42,538 nucleotides of DNA from CAYLSV01 sp964386435 (lineage in GTDB: Bacteria; Planctomycetota; Phycisphaerae; Tepidisphaerales; Tepidisphaeraceae): contig CAYLSV010000027.1 in assembly GCA_964386435.1 (NCBI GenBank), positions 1 to 42,538 on the forward strand. The letters are read 5' to 3'. The stretch's first letter is position 1. The number at the start of each line of letters is the position of its first letter. Both the position numbers and the translations under genes were made by a program. Positions 30,598 through 38,626 of the stretch are shown here, piece by piece. Under the pieces are notes generated by a model. That model saw nothing but the letters and a program-made list of their open reading frames with translations. It made no database searches and was not told the origin of the DNA.

Positions 30598-31019
30598 TGA
30601 TCGCCTCGCCCGACAATCCCGCCGACGCCAAGCGCGTTGATGCCGACGGGCGGCTCGTGTTGCCCGAGATCGAGGAGCACATCGACATCGGCGTCGAAGC
30701 GGTTGAGACCGGCCGTGTCGTGCTCCGCAAGCGGGTCGAGGTCGAGCGGGAATCCGCCGACGTCGATCTGACCGAGTACGGCGTCGAGGTCGAGCGGGTG
30801 GCGGTCAATGAGGTGGTTGACGCCGCCCACCCGCCGAAGCCGCGGCGGGAGGGCGAGACGCTGATCTACCCGGTCCTTGAGGAGGTCGTCGTGCTCGAAC
30901 GGCGGCTGATGCTCAAGGAAGAGGTGCGCGTCACGCAACGGCAGCAGGTTCGCCACGAGACGGTCGAGGTCGACCGCCGCGTCGAGCACATCGACGCCCA
31001 GCGTCGGCCGCCGGAGTAG
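30597..31019 (+). CDS. DUF2382 (YsnF/AvaK-type) domain protein
   Basis: 140 residues. It is composed almost wholly of the DUF2382 repeat pattern: LVLPEIEEHIDIGVEAVETG then VVLRKRVEVERESADVDL, and a second half YPVLEEVVVLERRLMLKEEV then VRVTQRQQVRHETVEVDRRV. The family is found in stress-induced proteins of many bacteria; molecular role unknown. It is coupled to the small membrane protein upstream and followed by a terminator-like hairpin at 31048. Confidence 0.85.
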   Translation: MIASPDNPADAKRVDADGRLVLPEIEEHIDIGVEAVETGRVVLRKRVEVERESADVDLTEYGVEVERVAVNEVVDAAHPPKPRREGETLIYPVLEEVVVLERRLMLKEEVRVTQRQQVRHETVEVDRRVEHIDAQRRPPE

Positions 31020-31047
31020 GCGGTTTTTCCCGATCTAAGTTTCCCGA

Positions 31048-31075
31048 CCGGCGAAGGTTCGCCGGCCGTTTGTTT
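31048..31075 (+). terminator. Terminator-like hairpin
   Basis: CCGGCGA-AGGT-TCGCCGG (31048-31065) is followed by CCGTTTGTTT. A G+C stem with a T-rich run lies 29 bases after the DUF2382 stop. It may separate this gene from the next DUF2382 gene or attenuate read-through. Confidence 0.6.
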
Positions 31076-31118
31076 CCACTTTTCCCCTATTTACCCAAAG
31101 AACTACAGGATAATTACC

Positions 31119-32183
31119 ATGGTTGCCAGCAACAACGCCACCACCACCGTCGTCGGCCTCTTCGATGACCACGCCACCGCCGAAAAGGTCGTCCGCGCGC
31201 TGCAGAGCGCCGGGTTCGACCGCGACGACATCGGTTTGACGACCCGTCAGCAGGACGAGTCGGGCGAGTACGTGTACGACAAGGATCAGGTGCCCAACCC
31301 GCACGCCGGCGACACCGAGGCGCCCGAGGGTGCCGGGGCCGGCGCGACGGCCGGCACGGTGCTGGGCGGTTTGGGCGGGTTGCTCGCCGGGCTGGGCCTC
31401 TTGGCCGTGCCGGGCATCGGCGTGATCGCCGCCGCCGGCCCGCTGGGCGTGGCGCTGACGACCGCCGCCGGCGCCGGCATCGGTGCCGCCTCGGGCGGTT
31501 TGATCGGCGGCCTGGTCGGGCTGGGCATCCCCGAGGAACACGCCCACTACTACGCCGAGGGCATCCGCCGCGGCGGCACGCTGGTGACGGTCGGCGCGAC
31601 CGACGCCAACTACGCCAGCGCCGTTGAGGTCATGCGCAACCACGGCGCGGCCGACATCAACCAGCGCGGCGCGTACTACAAGAGCCAGGGCTTCGAGAAG
31701 TTCGAGTCGGGTGACATGAGCACCTACGACGAGTCGAAGTTCGAGCGTTTCGACAAGAGCCACGTCGAGACCGACCGCAAGCAGTTCAGCGAGGCCGAGG
31801 CCGGCGGCAAGCTGCCGGTCATCGAGGAAGAGGTCACCATCGGCAAGGAGAAGGTCAAGACCGGCGGCGTGCGGATCTACAACCGCGTCATCGAGACGCC
31901 CGTCTCCGAGCAGGTCAATCTCCGCAGCGAGCACGTCGAGGTCGAGCGCCGCCCGGTCGACCGCGCCGTCACTGGCGACGACATGAAGGCCTTCAAGGAC
32001 GGTGAAGTGACCCTCACCGAAACCGCCGAGCGGGCCGTGGTCAACAAGGAGGCCCGCGTGACCGAGGAGGTCGTCGTCGGCAAGGACGTGGACGTCCAGA
32101 CCGAAACGGTCACCGAAACCGCCCGCGGCACCGAGGTCGAGGTCGAGCGGATCGAGGGCGAGACGACCACGACCAAGCGGTAA
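31119..32183 (+). CDS. Stress-type protein: YflT-like domain, glycine-zipper region and DUF2382 (YsnF-like)
   Basis: 354 residues. The N-terminal domain (about 1-60: TTVVGLFDDHATAEKVVRAL, GFDRDDIGLTT) is of the YflT/general-stress 17M kind. A long Gly/Ala-rich, glycine-zipper segment follows (about 72-135: GTVLGGLGGLLAGLGLLAVP, GAASGGLIGGLVGLG) and could insert into or lie on a membrane. Then YYAEGIRRGGTLVTVGATDA returns to the first fold. The C-terminal ~120 residues are DUF2382 (LPVIEEEVTIGKEKVKTGGV, VRIYNRVIETPVSEQVNLRS). It is related to the preceding gene. Likely induced by stress, going by the family only. Confidence 0.85.
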   Translation: MVASNNATTTVVGLFDDHATAEKVVRALQSAGFDRDDIGLTTRQQDESGEYVYDKDQVPNPHAGDTEAPEGAGAGATAGTVLGGLGGLLAGLGLLAVPGIGVIAAAGPLGVALTTAAGAGIGAASGGLIGGLVGLGIPEEHAHYYAEGIRRGGTLVTVGATDANYASAVEVMRNHGAADINQRGAYYKSQGFEKFESGDMSTYDESKFERFDKSHVETDRKQFSEAEAGGKLPVIEEEVTIGKEKVKTGGVRIYNRVIETPVSEQVNLRSEHVEVERRPVDRAVTGDDMKAFKDGEVTLTETAERAVVNKEARVTEEVVVGKDVDVQTETVTETARGTEVEVERIEGETTTTKR

Positions 32184-32210
32184 AACGCCTTCTTCAACCC
32201 ATCATCATCA

Positions 32211-32241
32211 CGCCCCCGCGCCGGTCTTCGGCGCGGGGGCG
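32211..32241 (+). terminator. Strong G+C hairpin after the YsnF-like gene
   Basis: A perfect 13-bp stem CGCCCCCGCGCCG / CGGCGCGGGGGCG with a 5-base loop starts 27 bases after the stop. No T run follows. It ends 11 bases before the start of the haemoglobin gene. Confidence 0.65.
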
Positions 32242-32252
32242 TATCGTTGGGC

Positions 32253-32648
32253 GTGGCAGACGACGTGCAGGCCGTGCCGGAGCAGGAGATTCACGCCAGG
32301 ATCGGCGGGTTCGGCGACTTGGTGTCGCGGTTTTACGCCAAAGTGCGCGAGGATGACGTCATCGGGCCAATGTACCCGCCGGACGAGTGGGAGGCGGCCG
32401 AGTGGCGGCTGCGGGCGTTCCTCGACCAACGCTTCGGCGGCCCAACCGACTACGGCGACCGACGCGGCCACCCGCGGCTGCGCATGCGGCACCAGCCGTT
32501 CCCCATCGGCCCAACCGCCCGCGACCGCTGGCTGGAGCTGATGCGGGCGAGCATGAACGAGGCGGCCGTCGAGCCGGGCGTGCGCAAGACGCTGTGGCCG
32601 TTCTTCGTGATGGTGGCGACGCAGATGATGAACACGCCCGACGGGTGA
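32253..32648 (+). CDS. Truncated haemoglobin, group II (TrHbO-like)
   Basis: 131 residues from GTG 32253. The 2-on-2 globin fold shows IGGFGDLVSRFYAKVREDDV with Tyr at B10, then GPMYPPDEWEAAEWRLRAFL and FLDQRFGGPTDYGDRRGHPR. The proximal His is in LRMRHQPFPIG, and Trp G8 in RDRWLELMRASMNE is the mark of group II. Such proteins bind O2 or NO and are linked to oxidative or nitrosative protection. It is convergent with the small gene at 32661, with 12 bases between. Confidence 0.9.
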   Translation: MADDVQAVPEQEIHARIGGFGDLVSRFYAKVREDDVIGPMYPPDEWEAAEWRLRAFLDQRFGGPTDYGDRRGHPRLRMRHQPFPIGPTARDRWLELMRASMNEAAVEPGVRKTLWPFFVMVATQMMNTPDG

Positions 32649-32660
32649 GGTCCGGGACGA

Positions 32661-32936
32661 TCACGTTGTGCTCAAGCTCACGCCGCAGTCGAAGACGAAG
32701 GTGCCGCCCTCACGTGTTGCCGTGCCCGAGGCGACTCGCTCGACGGTGCCGCGGTTGCCGCTGACTTGGCCCTCGTGGGTCAGGTAGTGCCGGCGGTGGT
32801 CCGGCCTCGGCTCGGGCGGCTCGGTGGGTGGCCAGTCGAAACTCCGCCACGACCGCAGCGGGCCGCCGTCGATGTCGATCAGGATGTCGAAGTGCGTCCG
32901 GCCGTAGCCGACGTGGCGGAGGACGACGTAGGTCAC
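32661..32936 (-). CDS. Stand-alone LigD 3'-phosphoesterase-like domain protein
   Basis: 91 residues from GTG 32936, whose first bases overlap the ktrA stop (GTGA). It begins TYVVLRHVGYGRTHFDILID, matching the start of the LigD phosphoesterase domain, where an early His and the HxD pair (HFDILID) bind metal. RSWRSFDWPPTEPPEPRPDH, RHYLTHEGQVSGNRGTVERV and GTFVFDCG continue the pattern in shortened form. In full LigD the domain trims 3' ends for end joining; here no ligase or polymerase is attached. It is coupled to a potassium-channel regulator, so its real role is open. Confidence 0.65.
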   Translation of the reverse strand: MTYVVLRHVGYGRTHFDILIDIDGGPLRSWRSFDWPPTEPPEPRPDHRRHYLTHEGQVSGNRGTVERVASGTATREGGTFVFDCGVSLSTT

Positions 32937-33583
32937 AGCTCGGCCACCGCCTGCAGCGCTTCGTCGGGGCCGGCCAGCAGCAGGGCGTCGCTGTCTTCCA
33001 GCACCTGCTCGGGGTTGGGGGCTTGGTACTTGTCGGTCAGCACGTCGTGGATGGCGACCACCAACACGCCATGCTTGCGGCGTAAATCGAGCTGCCGCAG
33101 CGATTGGCGGCACCAGTGGTCGGGCGTGGCCATCTCCTGCAAGCTGAAGCCGGGGGCGAGCTTGACGTAGTTGAGCACCGCCTTGCCCGTCACCCGCTGG
33201 GCGAGGCTGACGGCGCTGTCGCGCTCGGGGAAAATCGTCTCGGTCACGCCGATCTTCTCCATCACCCGGGCGTGGTCGCGGCTCACAACCTTCACATACA
33301 CGTCCGCCACCTCCAGATCGCGCAACGCCATGGTCGCCAAGATGCTCGCGGCGATGTCGTCGCCGGTCGACACGATGCCCGCATCGGCGCTGCCGGCCCC
33401 GAGCCGCTTGAGCGCCTGCCCGTCGCGTCCGTCGCCCAGCGCCGAGCGGGTCACTTTGTCGCCAATGCGGTCCACGGCCGCCTCGTCGGTGTCGAGGACG
33501 ACGACCTCGTGCCCCTGCTCATGCAGCGCCTCGGCCGCCGCCGACCCGAAGTTGCCCAAGCCGATGACGACATAACGCTTCAT
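32933..33583 (-). CDS. KtrA/TrkA-type potassium uptake regulatory subunit
   Basis: 216 residues: an RCK_N domain with the nucleotide-binding fold (YVVIGLGNFGSAAAEALHEQ, EVVVLDTDEAAVDRIGDKV) and an RCK_C domain (LAPGFSLQEMATPDHWCRQS, GVLVVAIHDVL). One RCK unit is KtrA-like; TrkA proper has two. It forms a cytoplasmic ring that gates KtrB/TrkH in response to nucleotides. Upstream on the same strand are a PIN toxin pair and two KtrB/TrkH pores, so it serves both or one of them. Confidence 0.92.
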   Translation of the reverse strand: MKRYVVIGLGNFGSAAAEALHEQGHEVVVLDTDEAAVDRIGDKVTRSALGDGRDGQALKRLGAGSADAGIVSTGDDIAASILATMALRDLEVADVYVKVVSRDHARVMEKIGVTETIFPERDSAVSLAQRVTGKAVLNYVKLAPGFSLQEMATPDHWCRQSLRQLDLRRKHGVLVVAIHDVLTDKYQAPNPEQVLEDSDALLLAGPDEALQAVAEL

Positions 33584-33607
33584 GCGACGGTCATGATACG
33601 GCCCAAG

Positions 33608-34021
33608 TCACGGCACCAACGTGAAGTTCCCGCCGTCGAGCGGGCGGTAGACGAGGAAGTCCGAGTCGATGGTGAAGATCTTTTTCGTCCCGAGCGCTTC
33701 CGCCGCCGTCACGACGGAGGCATCCGCCAAGTCCATCGGCAGGTCGGCGTAGCGTCGCATGAGTTGCCGCATGATTGGCAGTTCCGCCTCGGCAGATTCG
33801 TACAGTATTAGCTGCGCGTGATCCACAAGCTGCCAAAGCGACGCCTGCCCCAGGTAGCCGCTGCGTCGGCCGAGCAGCCACATCGCCTCGCTGAAGCACG
33901 GCCACGTCGTCACCAGCCCTTGAGGGTTCTGATCCGCCGTCTTCAGGCATCGCGTCCGATTCGCATCGTTCGGCTCAACAATCGCCACCAGCGGTCCGGC
34001 ATCCGTGAGCAGGCGGTTCAT
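33608..34021 (-). CDS. PIN-domain protein (VapC-type toxin)
   Basis: 137 residues. The PIN fold shows its four acidic positions: Asp7 (LLTDAGPLVAIVE), Glu in WPCFSEAMWLLG, Asp in MDLADASVVTAAE and Asp in FTIDSDFLVYRP. VapC toxins are metal-dependent RNases that cut tRNA or rRNA. The ATG overlaps the stop of the upstream gene (ATGA), as in type II toxin-antitoxin pairs. It is embedded in the potassium-uptake operon, 24 bases before ktrA. Confidence 0.85.
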   Translation of the reverse strand: MNRLLTDAGPLVAIVEPNDANRTRCLKTADQNPQGLVTTWPCFSEAMWLLGRRSGYLGQASLWQLVDHAQLILYESAEAELPIMRQLMRRYADLPMDLADASVVTAAEALGTKKIFTIDSDFLVYRPLDGGNFTLVP

Positions 34022-34395
34022 CGACCGGGCTCACCTTCGGGCTCAGCCACTGCGGGCTCAGCCCCTTCGGGCTCAGCCCCTTCGGGCTCAGCCACTTCGG
34101 GCTCGTGTAGATCGGGGGGCAGCCGCCGGTTGTTCAAGTGCTTTTCCAGCAGGCCGGGGTACTTGCCAAGTTCCACTGGGGTCGAGTCGAGGTGTGCGGC
34201 CTCTTCGAGGATCTCCTTGATGGCCTCGCTCATCAACTGTTTCGGGCGGGGGCCATGATCCTCCATTTCGGCGGGCCCGGGCAAGATGTGCAACCGCAAC
34301 TGCCGCCCTTCGAAATCCGCGGCGCGTTTCTGGAGTTCTTCCCAAGTGCCCTCGATGATCTCGACGGACTTCTTGCTGATCGTCGCTTGGCTCAT
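34018..34395 (-). CDS. Putative antitoxin partner of the PIN protein
   Basis: 125 residues. I do not recognise a standard VapB DNA-binding fold. The N-terminal ~85 residues are mixed alpha/beta (VEIIEGTWEELQKRAADFEG, QLRLHILPGPAEM, MSEAIKEILEEAAHLDS). The C-terminal tail is a five-residue repeat (EPEVA, EPEGA, EPEGA, EPAVA, EPEGE) encoded by a 15-bp DNA repeat. The antitoxin role is inferred from the overlap with the PIN gene. Confidence 0.65.
   Translation of the reverse strand: MSQATISKKSVEIIEGTWEELQKRAADFEGRQLRLHILPGPAEMEDHGPRPKQLMSEAIKEILEEAAHLDSTPVELGKYPGLLEKHLNNRRLPPDLHEPEVAEPEGAEPEGAEPAVAEPEGEPGR
34037..34105. repeat. 15-bp tandem repeat in the antitoxin gene
   Basis: About 4.6 units of TTCGGGCTCAGCCCC (plus strand) with few changes. 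Being a multiple of three, gain or loss of units lengthens or shortens the acidic tail without breaking the frame. Confidence 0.85.
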
Positions 34396-34416
34396 GCGCC
34401 GATTCTATCGCCGCCC

Positions 34417-35853
34417 TTACCCGATCACCACGTCGCCGTGGGCGTAGCGGAACTTGTCGTGCTTGCGCAGCGACCGGGCGAAGACGGCCGCGAAGGTGAT
34501 CGGGCCGACGCGGCCCAGGAACATGCCGATCGTCAGCACCAGCTCGCCGGTTGGGGATAGATCGCGGGTCACGCCCATCGACAACCCGACCGTGTTGTAC
34601 GCGCTGACGACCTCGAACAGCAGCGGCAGGAACCGCAAATCGGTGTCGCCGCGAATCTCGGTGCGGGTGAGGATGAGCAGGGCGACCGTGATCACTGCCA
34701 CCGTCGCCACGATCAGGCCGGTCGCCTTGTCGATCGTCTCGCGGGGTATCGTCCGGCGGAACAAGCTCACCTGCGGCCGCCCCCGCAAGCGGCTGTAGGC
34801 CAGGAACAGCACGACGGCGAACGTCGTCACCTTGATCCCGCCCGCCGTCCCGCCGGGCGCGCCGCCGATGAACATCAGGATGACCGTCACGAAATTCGTC
34901 CCGCTGCCGGCCTGGCCGTAGTCGACGGTGTTGAACCCCGTGCTGCGGGCCGTGACGCTCATGAACAGCGCGTTCAGGCACTTTTCCCACAGCGGCATGC
35001 CCCCCAGCACGCCGTCCCACTCGAACCACAAGTACACGCCGAACCCCACGGCCAGCAGCGCCAGCATGAACGTCACGACGACCTTGGTGTGCAGCGCCAG
35101 CTTGTGCCGCCGGTGCCGCATCCGCCGCCGCAAATCCTCCAGGGTCAAAAAGCCCAAGCCGCCGAACGTGATCGCCACGCTGAGCGTCAGCAGCACCGTG
35201 GGCGAGTCGGCCCACCCCTCCATCGACGTCTCGAACACGCTGAACCCCGCCTGGCAGAACCCGCTCACCGCATGGAAAATCGCCGGCCAGATCGCCTCGA
35301 CGTTCCCCAGTTCCCGCCGAAACGCCGACCACAGCAGCCCGGCCGTGATCGCCTCGATGACGAACGTGTACAGGAAAATCCCGCCCACCAGCCGCCGGGC
35401 CGACATGGTCGGCAGGTTGACCAGCTCGCTGCTGCTCGCCTCGGTCGCCGCCAAACTCACCCGCCGGCCCAGCGCCACGATGATCAAACTCGCGAACGCC
35501 AAAATGCCCAGCCCGCCGAGCTGGATCAACACCAACAGCACCAACTGCCCCCAAAACGTGAACGCGTGCTCCACATCGGCCACCGTCAGCCCCGTCACGC
35601 ACACCGCGCTCACCGACATGAACAAACAATCCACCCACCCCAACCGCTCGCTCGTGTAAAGCCCCGGCAACAACCGCAGCGCCAGCGTGCCCAGCAAACA
35701 CAACAGCGCGAACCCGCCCACGAACAGCTGCGGCGCCGACAGGTCATTGAAAAAGTTCCCCACCCACCGGGACGCACGGCGGACATCAATCGGACGACGG
35801 TTCAACACGGGTGACGGTCCAGCACGGCGGGCAACGGCAGCCGCAGCATACAC
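34417..35853 (-). CDS. KtrB/TrkH-type potassium transporter pore (paralogue 1)
   Basis: 478 residues from GTG 35853, with about 8-10 membrane helices. All four selectivity-filter loops are present with the conserved Gly: SAVCVTGLTVAD, SGFCQAGFSVFE, TARSTGFNTVDY and SAYNTVGLSMGV. MFIGGAPGGTAGGIKVTTFA and the C-terminal MFLGRVGPITFA are typical of KtrB. It conducts K+ (with Na+ or H+) under control of the RCK ring. It follows paralogue 2 by four bases and lies 21 bases before the antitoxin gene. Confidence 0.93.
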   Translation of the reverse strand: MYAAAAVARRAGPSPVLNRRPIDVRRASRWVGNFFNDLSAPQLFVGGFALLCLLGTLALRLLPGLYTSERLGWVDCLFMSVSAVCVTGLTVADVEHAFTFWGQLVLLVLIQLGGLGILAFASLIIVALGRRVSLAATEASSSELVNLPTMSARRLVGGIFLYTFVIEAITAGLLWSAFRRELGNVEAIWPAIFHAVSGFCQAGFSVFETSMEGWADSPTVLLTLSVAITFGGLGFLTLEDLRRRMRHRRHKLALHTKVVVTFMLALLAVGFGVYLWFEWDGVLGGMPLWEKCLNALFMSVTARSTGFNTVDYGQAGSGTNFVTVILMFIGGAPGGTAGGIKVTTFAVVLFLAYSRLRGRPQVSLFRRTIPRETIDKATGLIVATVAVITVALLILTRTEIRGDTDLRFLPLLFEVVSAYNTVGLSMGVTRDLSPTGELVLTIGMFLGRVGPITFAAVFARSLRKHDKFRYAHGDVVIG

Positions 35854-35857
35854 GGCC

Positions 35858-37285
35858 TCACCCGACGATCACGTGGTGGTAGGCGTAGCGGAACCGGTCC
35901 CGCCGCCGGCCGCTCCACGCCAGCGCCGCGGCGAACGTGAGCGTCCCGACCCGCCCGACGAACATCAGCCCGATGACCGTCCACGCCCCCAACCCGTCGA
36001 GCAGGCCGGTCGCCCCCATCGACAAGCCGACCGTGTTGAACGCGCTGACCGTCTCGAAGGCATACATCAAGAACAGCTGCGGCGTCTGGCCCGCCGTGGC
36101 CGTCCGCGTGAGCGCGAACAAGCCGACGATGACCACGATGACCGCCGCCACCACCAAACCCGTCGCCCGGCCGGTCAGCTCGTCGCTGACGCTGCAGCCC
36201 CACACCTGCGCCACCAACCGCCCGCGGAACCGGCTCCACGCCAGGATCAGGATCAGCGCGAACGTCGTCACCTTCACCCCGCCCGCCGTCCCGCCCGGGC
36301 CGCCGCCGATGAACATGAGGATGATCGTCAAAAGGTTCGAGCTGCTGTCGGCCGCGGCGTAGTCGATGCTGTTGAACCCCGCCGTCCGCGCCGTCACCGA
36401 CGCGAATGCCGCGTTCGCCCAACGGTCCCACGCCGACAGCTCGCCCAGCGTGGTCGTCCATTCGAACCACGCGAACAGCGGCGTCGGCAACACCAACAAT
36501 GCCCCCGACGTCGCCAGCACCAACCGCGTGTGCAGCGACAACCGCACCCGCGGCCCGCCCCGCACCGCACGCCACAGCCGCAGCCGCAGCTCCTCCAGCA
36601 CGATGAACCCGATCCCGCCGAACACGATCAAAAACGAGACCGTTCCCAGCGTGAGCGGCGAGTCGGCGAACGACATCAGCGAGTCGCTGAACGTGCTGAA
36701 CCCCGCGTTGCAGAACGCGCTGACGCTGTGGAACACCGCGTGCCACACCGCCCCCTGCCAACCCAGGGTCGGCCCCCACTCCACCCACAGCACCAGCGCC
36801 CCGACCGCCTCCACGCCGAACGTGTACTGCACCGCCCGCCACAGCAGGCTGCGGGTGTCGATCCGCGTCGTCACGTCCTCGCCCACCGTCGCCACTGCCC
36901 CGAACGACAAACTCAGCCGCCGACCCAGGGCGAGGATGAACAGCGACGCCAGCGTCAGCATGCCCAGCCCGCCGAGCTGGATCAGCACGAGGATCACGAG
37001 CTGACCCCAGAACGTGAAGTACGTCGCCGTGTCCACCACGATCAGCCCGGTGACGCACACCGCGCTCGTCGACGTGAACAGCGCGTCCCGCCACGACAGC
37101 GGGTCACCCACGTACAGCCCCGGCAGCAGCTTCAACGCCAGCGTGCCCAGCACGATCAGCAGCGCGAAGCTCCCGACGAACAACTGCGGCGGACCCAACC
37201 GCCGACGCAGCAACCGGCCGAGCAACTGCCCGAGCAATTGCCCGAGCGACCGGGTCAGCGGGGCGGGTTCGGGCGAGGTGAGCAT
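35858..37285 (-). CDS. KtrB/TrkH-type potassium transporter pore (paralogue 2)
   Basis: 475 residues from ATG 37285. It has the same architecture as its neighbour and clear similarity along the whole length. Filter loops: SAVCVTGLIVVD, SAFCNAGFSTFS, TARTAGFNSIDY and SAFNTVGLSMGA; MFIGGGPGGTAGGVKVTTFA and MFVGRVGTLTFA are shared. The N-terminus has a Leu/Gly/Gln stretch (SLGQLLGQLLGRLLRRRLGP) not seen in paralogue 1. First gene of the operon; a tandem duplication or a hetero-oligomer are both possible. Confidence 0.93.
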   Translation of the reverse strand: MLTSPEPAPLTRSLGQLLGQLLGRLLRRRLGPPQLFVGSFALLIVLGTLALKLLPGLYVGDPLSWRDALFTSTSAVCVTGLIVVDTATYFTFWGQLVILVLIQLGGLGMLTLASLFILALGRRLSLSFGAVATVGEDVTTRIDTRSLLWRAVQYTFGVEAVGALVLWVEWGPTLGWQGAVWHAVFHSVSAFCNAGFSTFSDSLMSFADSPLTLGTVSFLIVFGGIGFIVLEELRLRLWRAVRGGPRVRLSLHTRLVLATSGALLVLPTPLFAWFEWTTTLGELSAWDRWANAAFASVTARTAGFNSIDYAAADSSSNLLTIILMFIGGGPGGTAGGVKVTTFALILILAWSRFRGRLVAQVWGCSVSDELTGRATGLVVAAVIVVIVGLFALTRTATAGQTPQLFLMYAFETVSAFNTVGLSMGATGLLDGLGAWTVIGLMFVGRVGTLTFAAALAWSGRRRDRFRYAYHHVIVG

Positions 37286-37372
37286 CAACCGGGCCGGAAT
37301 ATATCACGCCTTCCGCCCAACCCGATCGAACCGCGGCGTTGCCATTCGCTGACCACCGGCGATGATGGCCTT

Positions 37373-38626
37373 ATGCCCGCCGACCTGCCCGCCGGTTTTC
37401 GTCAGCGCCTGACGCGCCTTGTCGATCGTCACGAAGCGCTCACCGCCCGCCCCAACGCCGTCGACGTCTCGTGGGACAACGGGGTCTTCGAGCGGTTCGA
37501 GCACCCCGTGCTCACCGGCGACCACGCGCCGCTGTCCTGGCGGTACGACCTGAACCCGCAGACCAACCCGCACCTCCTCGAACGCCTCGGCTCCAACGCC
37601 GCGATGAACAGCGGGGCGATTTACCACGACAACCGCGTGTTCCTCATGCCCCGCATGGAGGGCGTGGACCGCAAAAGCTACTTCGGTCTCTGCAGCAGCG
37701 AGAGCGGCCTCGACCACTTCCGATTCCACGGCGGCCCGATCAAGATCGACCCGCTCGACGACGACGAAACCAACCACTATGACATGCGATTCGTCCGACA
37801 CGAAGACGGCCACATCTACGGCATGTTCTGCGTCGAAAGGCACGACCCCGCCGGCGGCACCAACGCGGCCATTGCCTTGGGCGGCCTCGCCCGGACGAAG
37901 AACCTCGTCGATTGGGAACGGCTGCCCAACTTGCAGACCACCACGGCCCAACAGCGGAACCACGTCTTGCACCCGGAGTTCATCGACGGCAAGTACGCCT
38001 TCTACACCCGGCCCCAGGACGGCTTCATCCACCAGACCGCCGCCACCGGCAGCGAGACGGCCGTGGGCATCGGCTTCGGCCTCGCCGAGTCGATGGAACG
38101 GCCGGTTATCACCGAAGAAACGCCCGTCGACGGCCGGCAGTACCACACGATCAAGGAGCTCAAGAACGGCCAGGGCCCCGCCCCGATCAAAACCGATCAC
38201 GGCTGGCTGCACCTGGCCCACGGCGTCCGCGAGTGCGCGGCCGGCATGCGGTACGTGCTGTACCTGATGATGACCGACCTCGCCCAGCCGTGGCGCGTCA
38301 CCCACCGCCCCGGCGGCCACTTCATCGCCCCACGCGGTTCCGAGCGGGTCGGCGACGTGAGCAACGTCGCCTTCAGCAACGGCTGGGCCCGCCTGCCCGA
38401 TGACACCGTGCTGATCTACTACGCCTCGTGCGACACCCGCCTGCACGTCGCCCGATCGAGCGTTGAGACACTCATCGATTACTGCCTGAACACGCCGACC
38501 GATCCGCTGCGGACGCACAAATGCGTTGCGCAACGCCGGGCGCTGTTCGAGAACAACCGCACGTTCGCCGAGTCCAGCGGCGACGACTTGCTCGAGCGGG
38601 CGCTGGGCGTGGAGGAACTTCCATGA
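37373..38626 (+). CDS. GH130 4-O-beta-mannosylglucose phosphorylase-like enzyme
   Basis: 417 residues. Strong similarity to mannosylglucose phosphorylases: FEHPVLTGDHAPLSWRYDLN, NPHLLERLGSNAAMNSGAIY, GVDRKSYFGLCSSESG, then ETNHYDMRFVRHEDGHIYGM with a likely catalytic Asp137. NHVLHPEFIDGKYAFYTRPQ, YHTIKELKNGQGPAPIK and RVGDVSNVAFSNGW complete the fold. Such enzymes phosphorolyse Man-beta-1,4-Glc to mannose 1-phosphate and glucose in the cytoplasm. No signal peptide. Its stop overlaps the start of the GH30 gene by four bases (ATGA), tying it to extracellular glycan breakdown. Confidence 0.92.
   Translation: MPADLPAGFRQRLTRLVDRHEALTARPNAVDVSWDNGVFERFEHPVLTGDHAPLSWRYDLNPQTNPHLLERLGSNAAMNSGAIYHDNRVFLMPRMEGVDRKSYFGLCSSESGLDHFRFHGGPIKIDPLDDDETNHYDMRFVRHEDGHIYGMFCVERHDPAGGTNAAIALGGLARTKNLVDWERLPNLQTTTAQQRNHVLHPEFIDGKYAFYTRPQDGFIHQTAATGSETAVGIGFGLAESMERPVITEETPVDGRQYHTIKELKNGQGPAPIKTDHGWLHLAHGVRECAAGMRYVLYLMMTDLAQPWRVTHRPGGHFIAPRGSERVGDVSNVAFSNGWARLPDDTVLIYYASCDTRLHVARSSVETLIDYCLNTPTDPLRTHKCVAQRRALFENNRTFAESSGDDLLERALGVEELP

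Noticed and set aside
35687..37372. Plus-strand frame running through both K+ transporter genes into GH130
   Set aside because: The Arg/Pro/Gln/His-rich part is the antisense of the two KtrB genes. GH130 homology begins at 37373.
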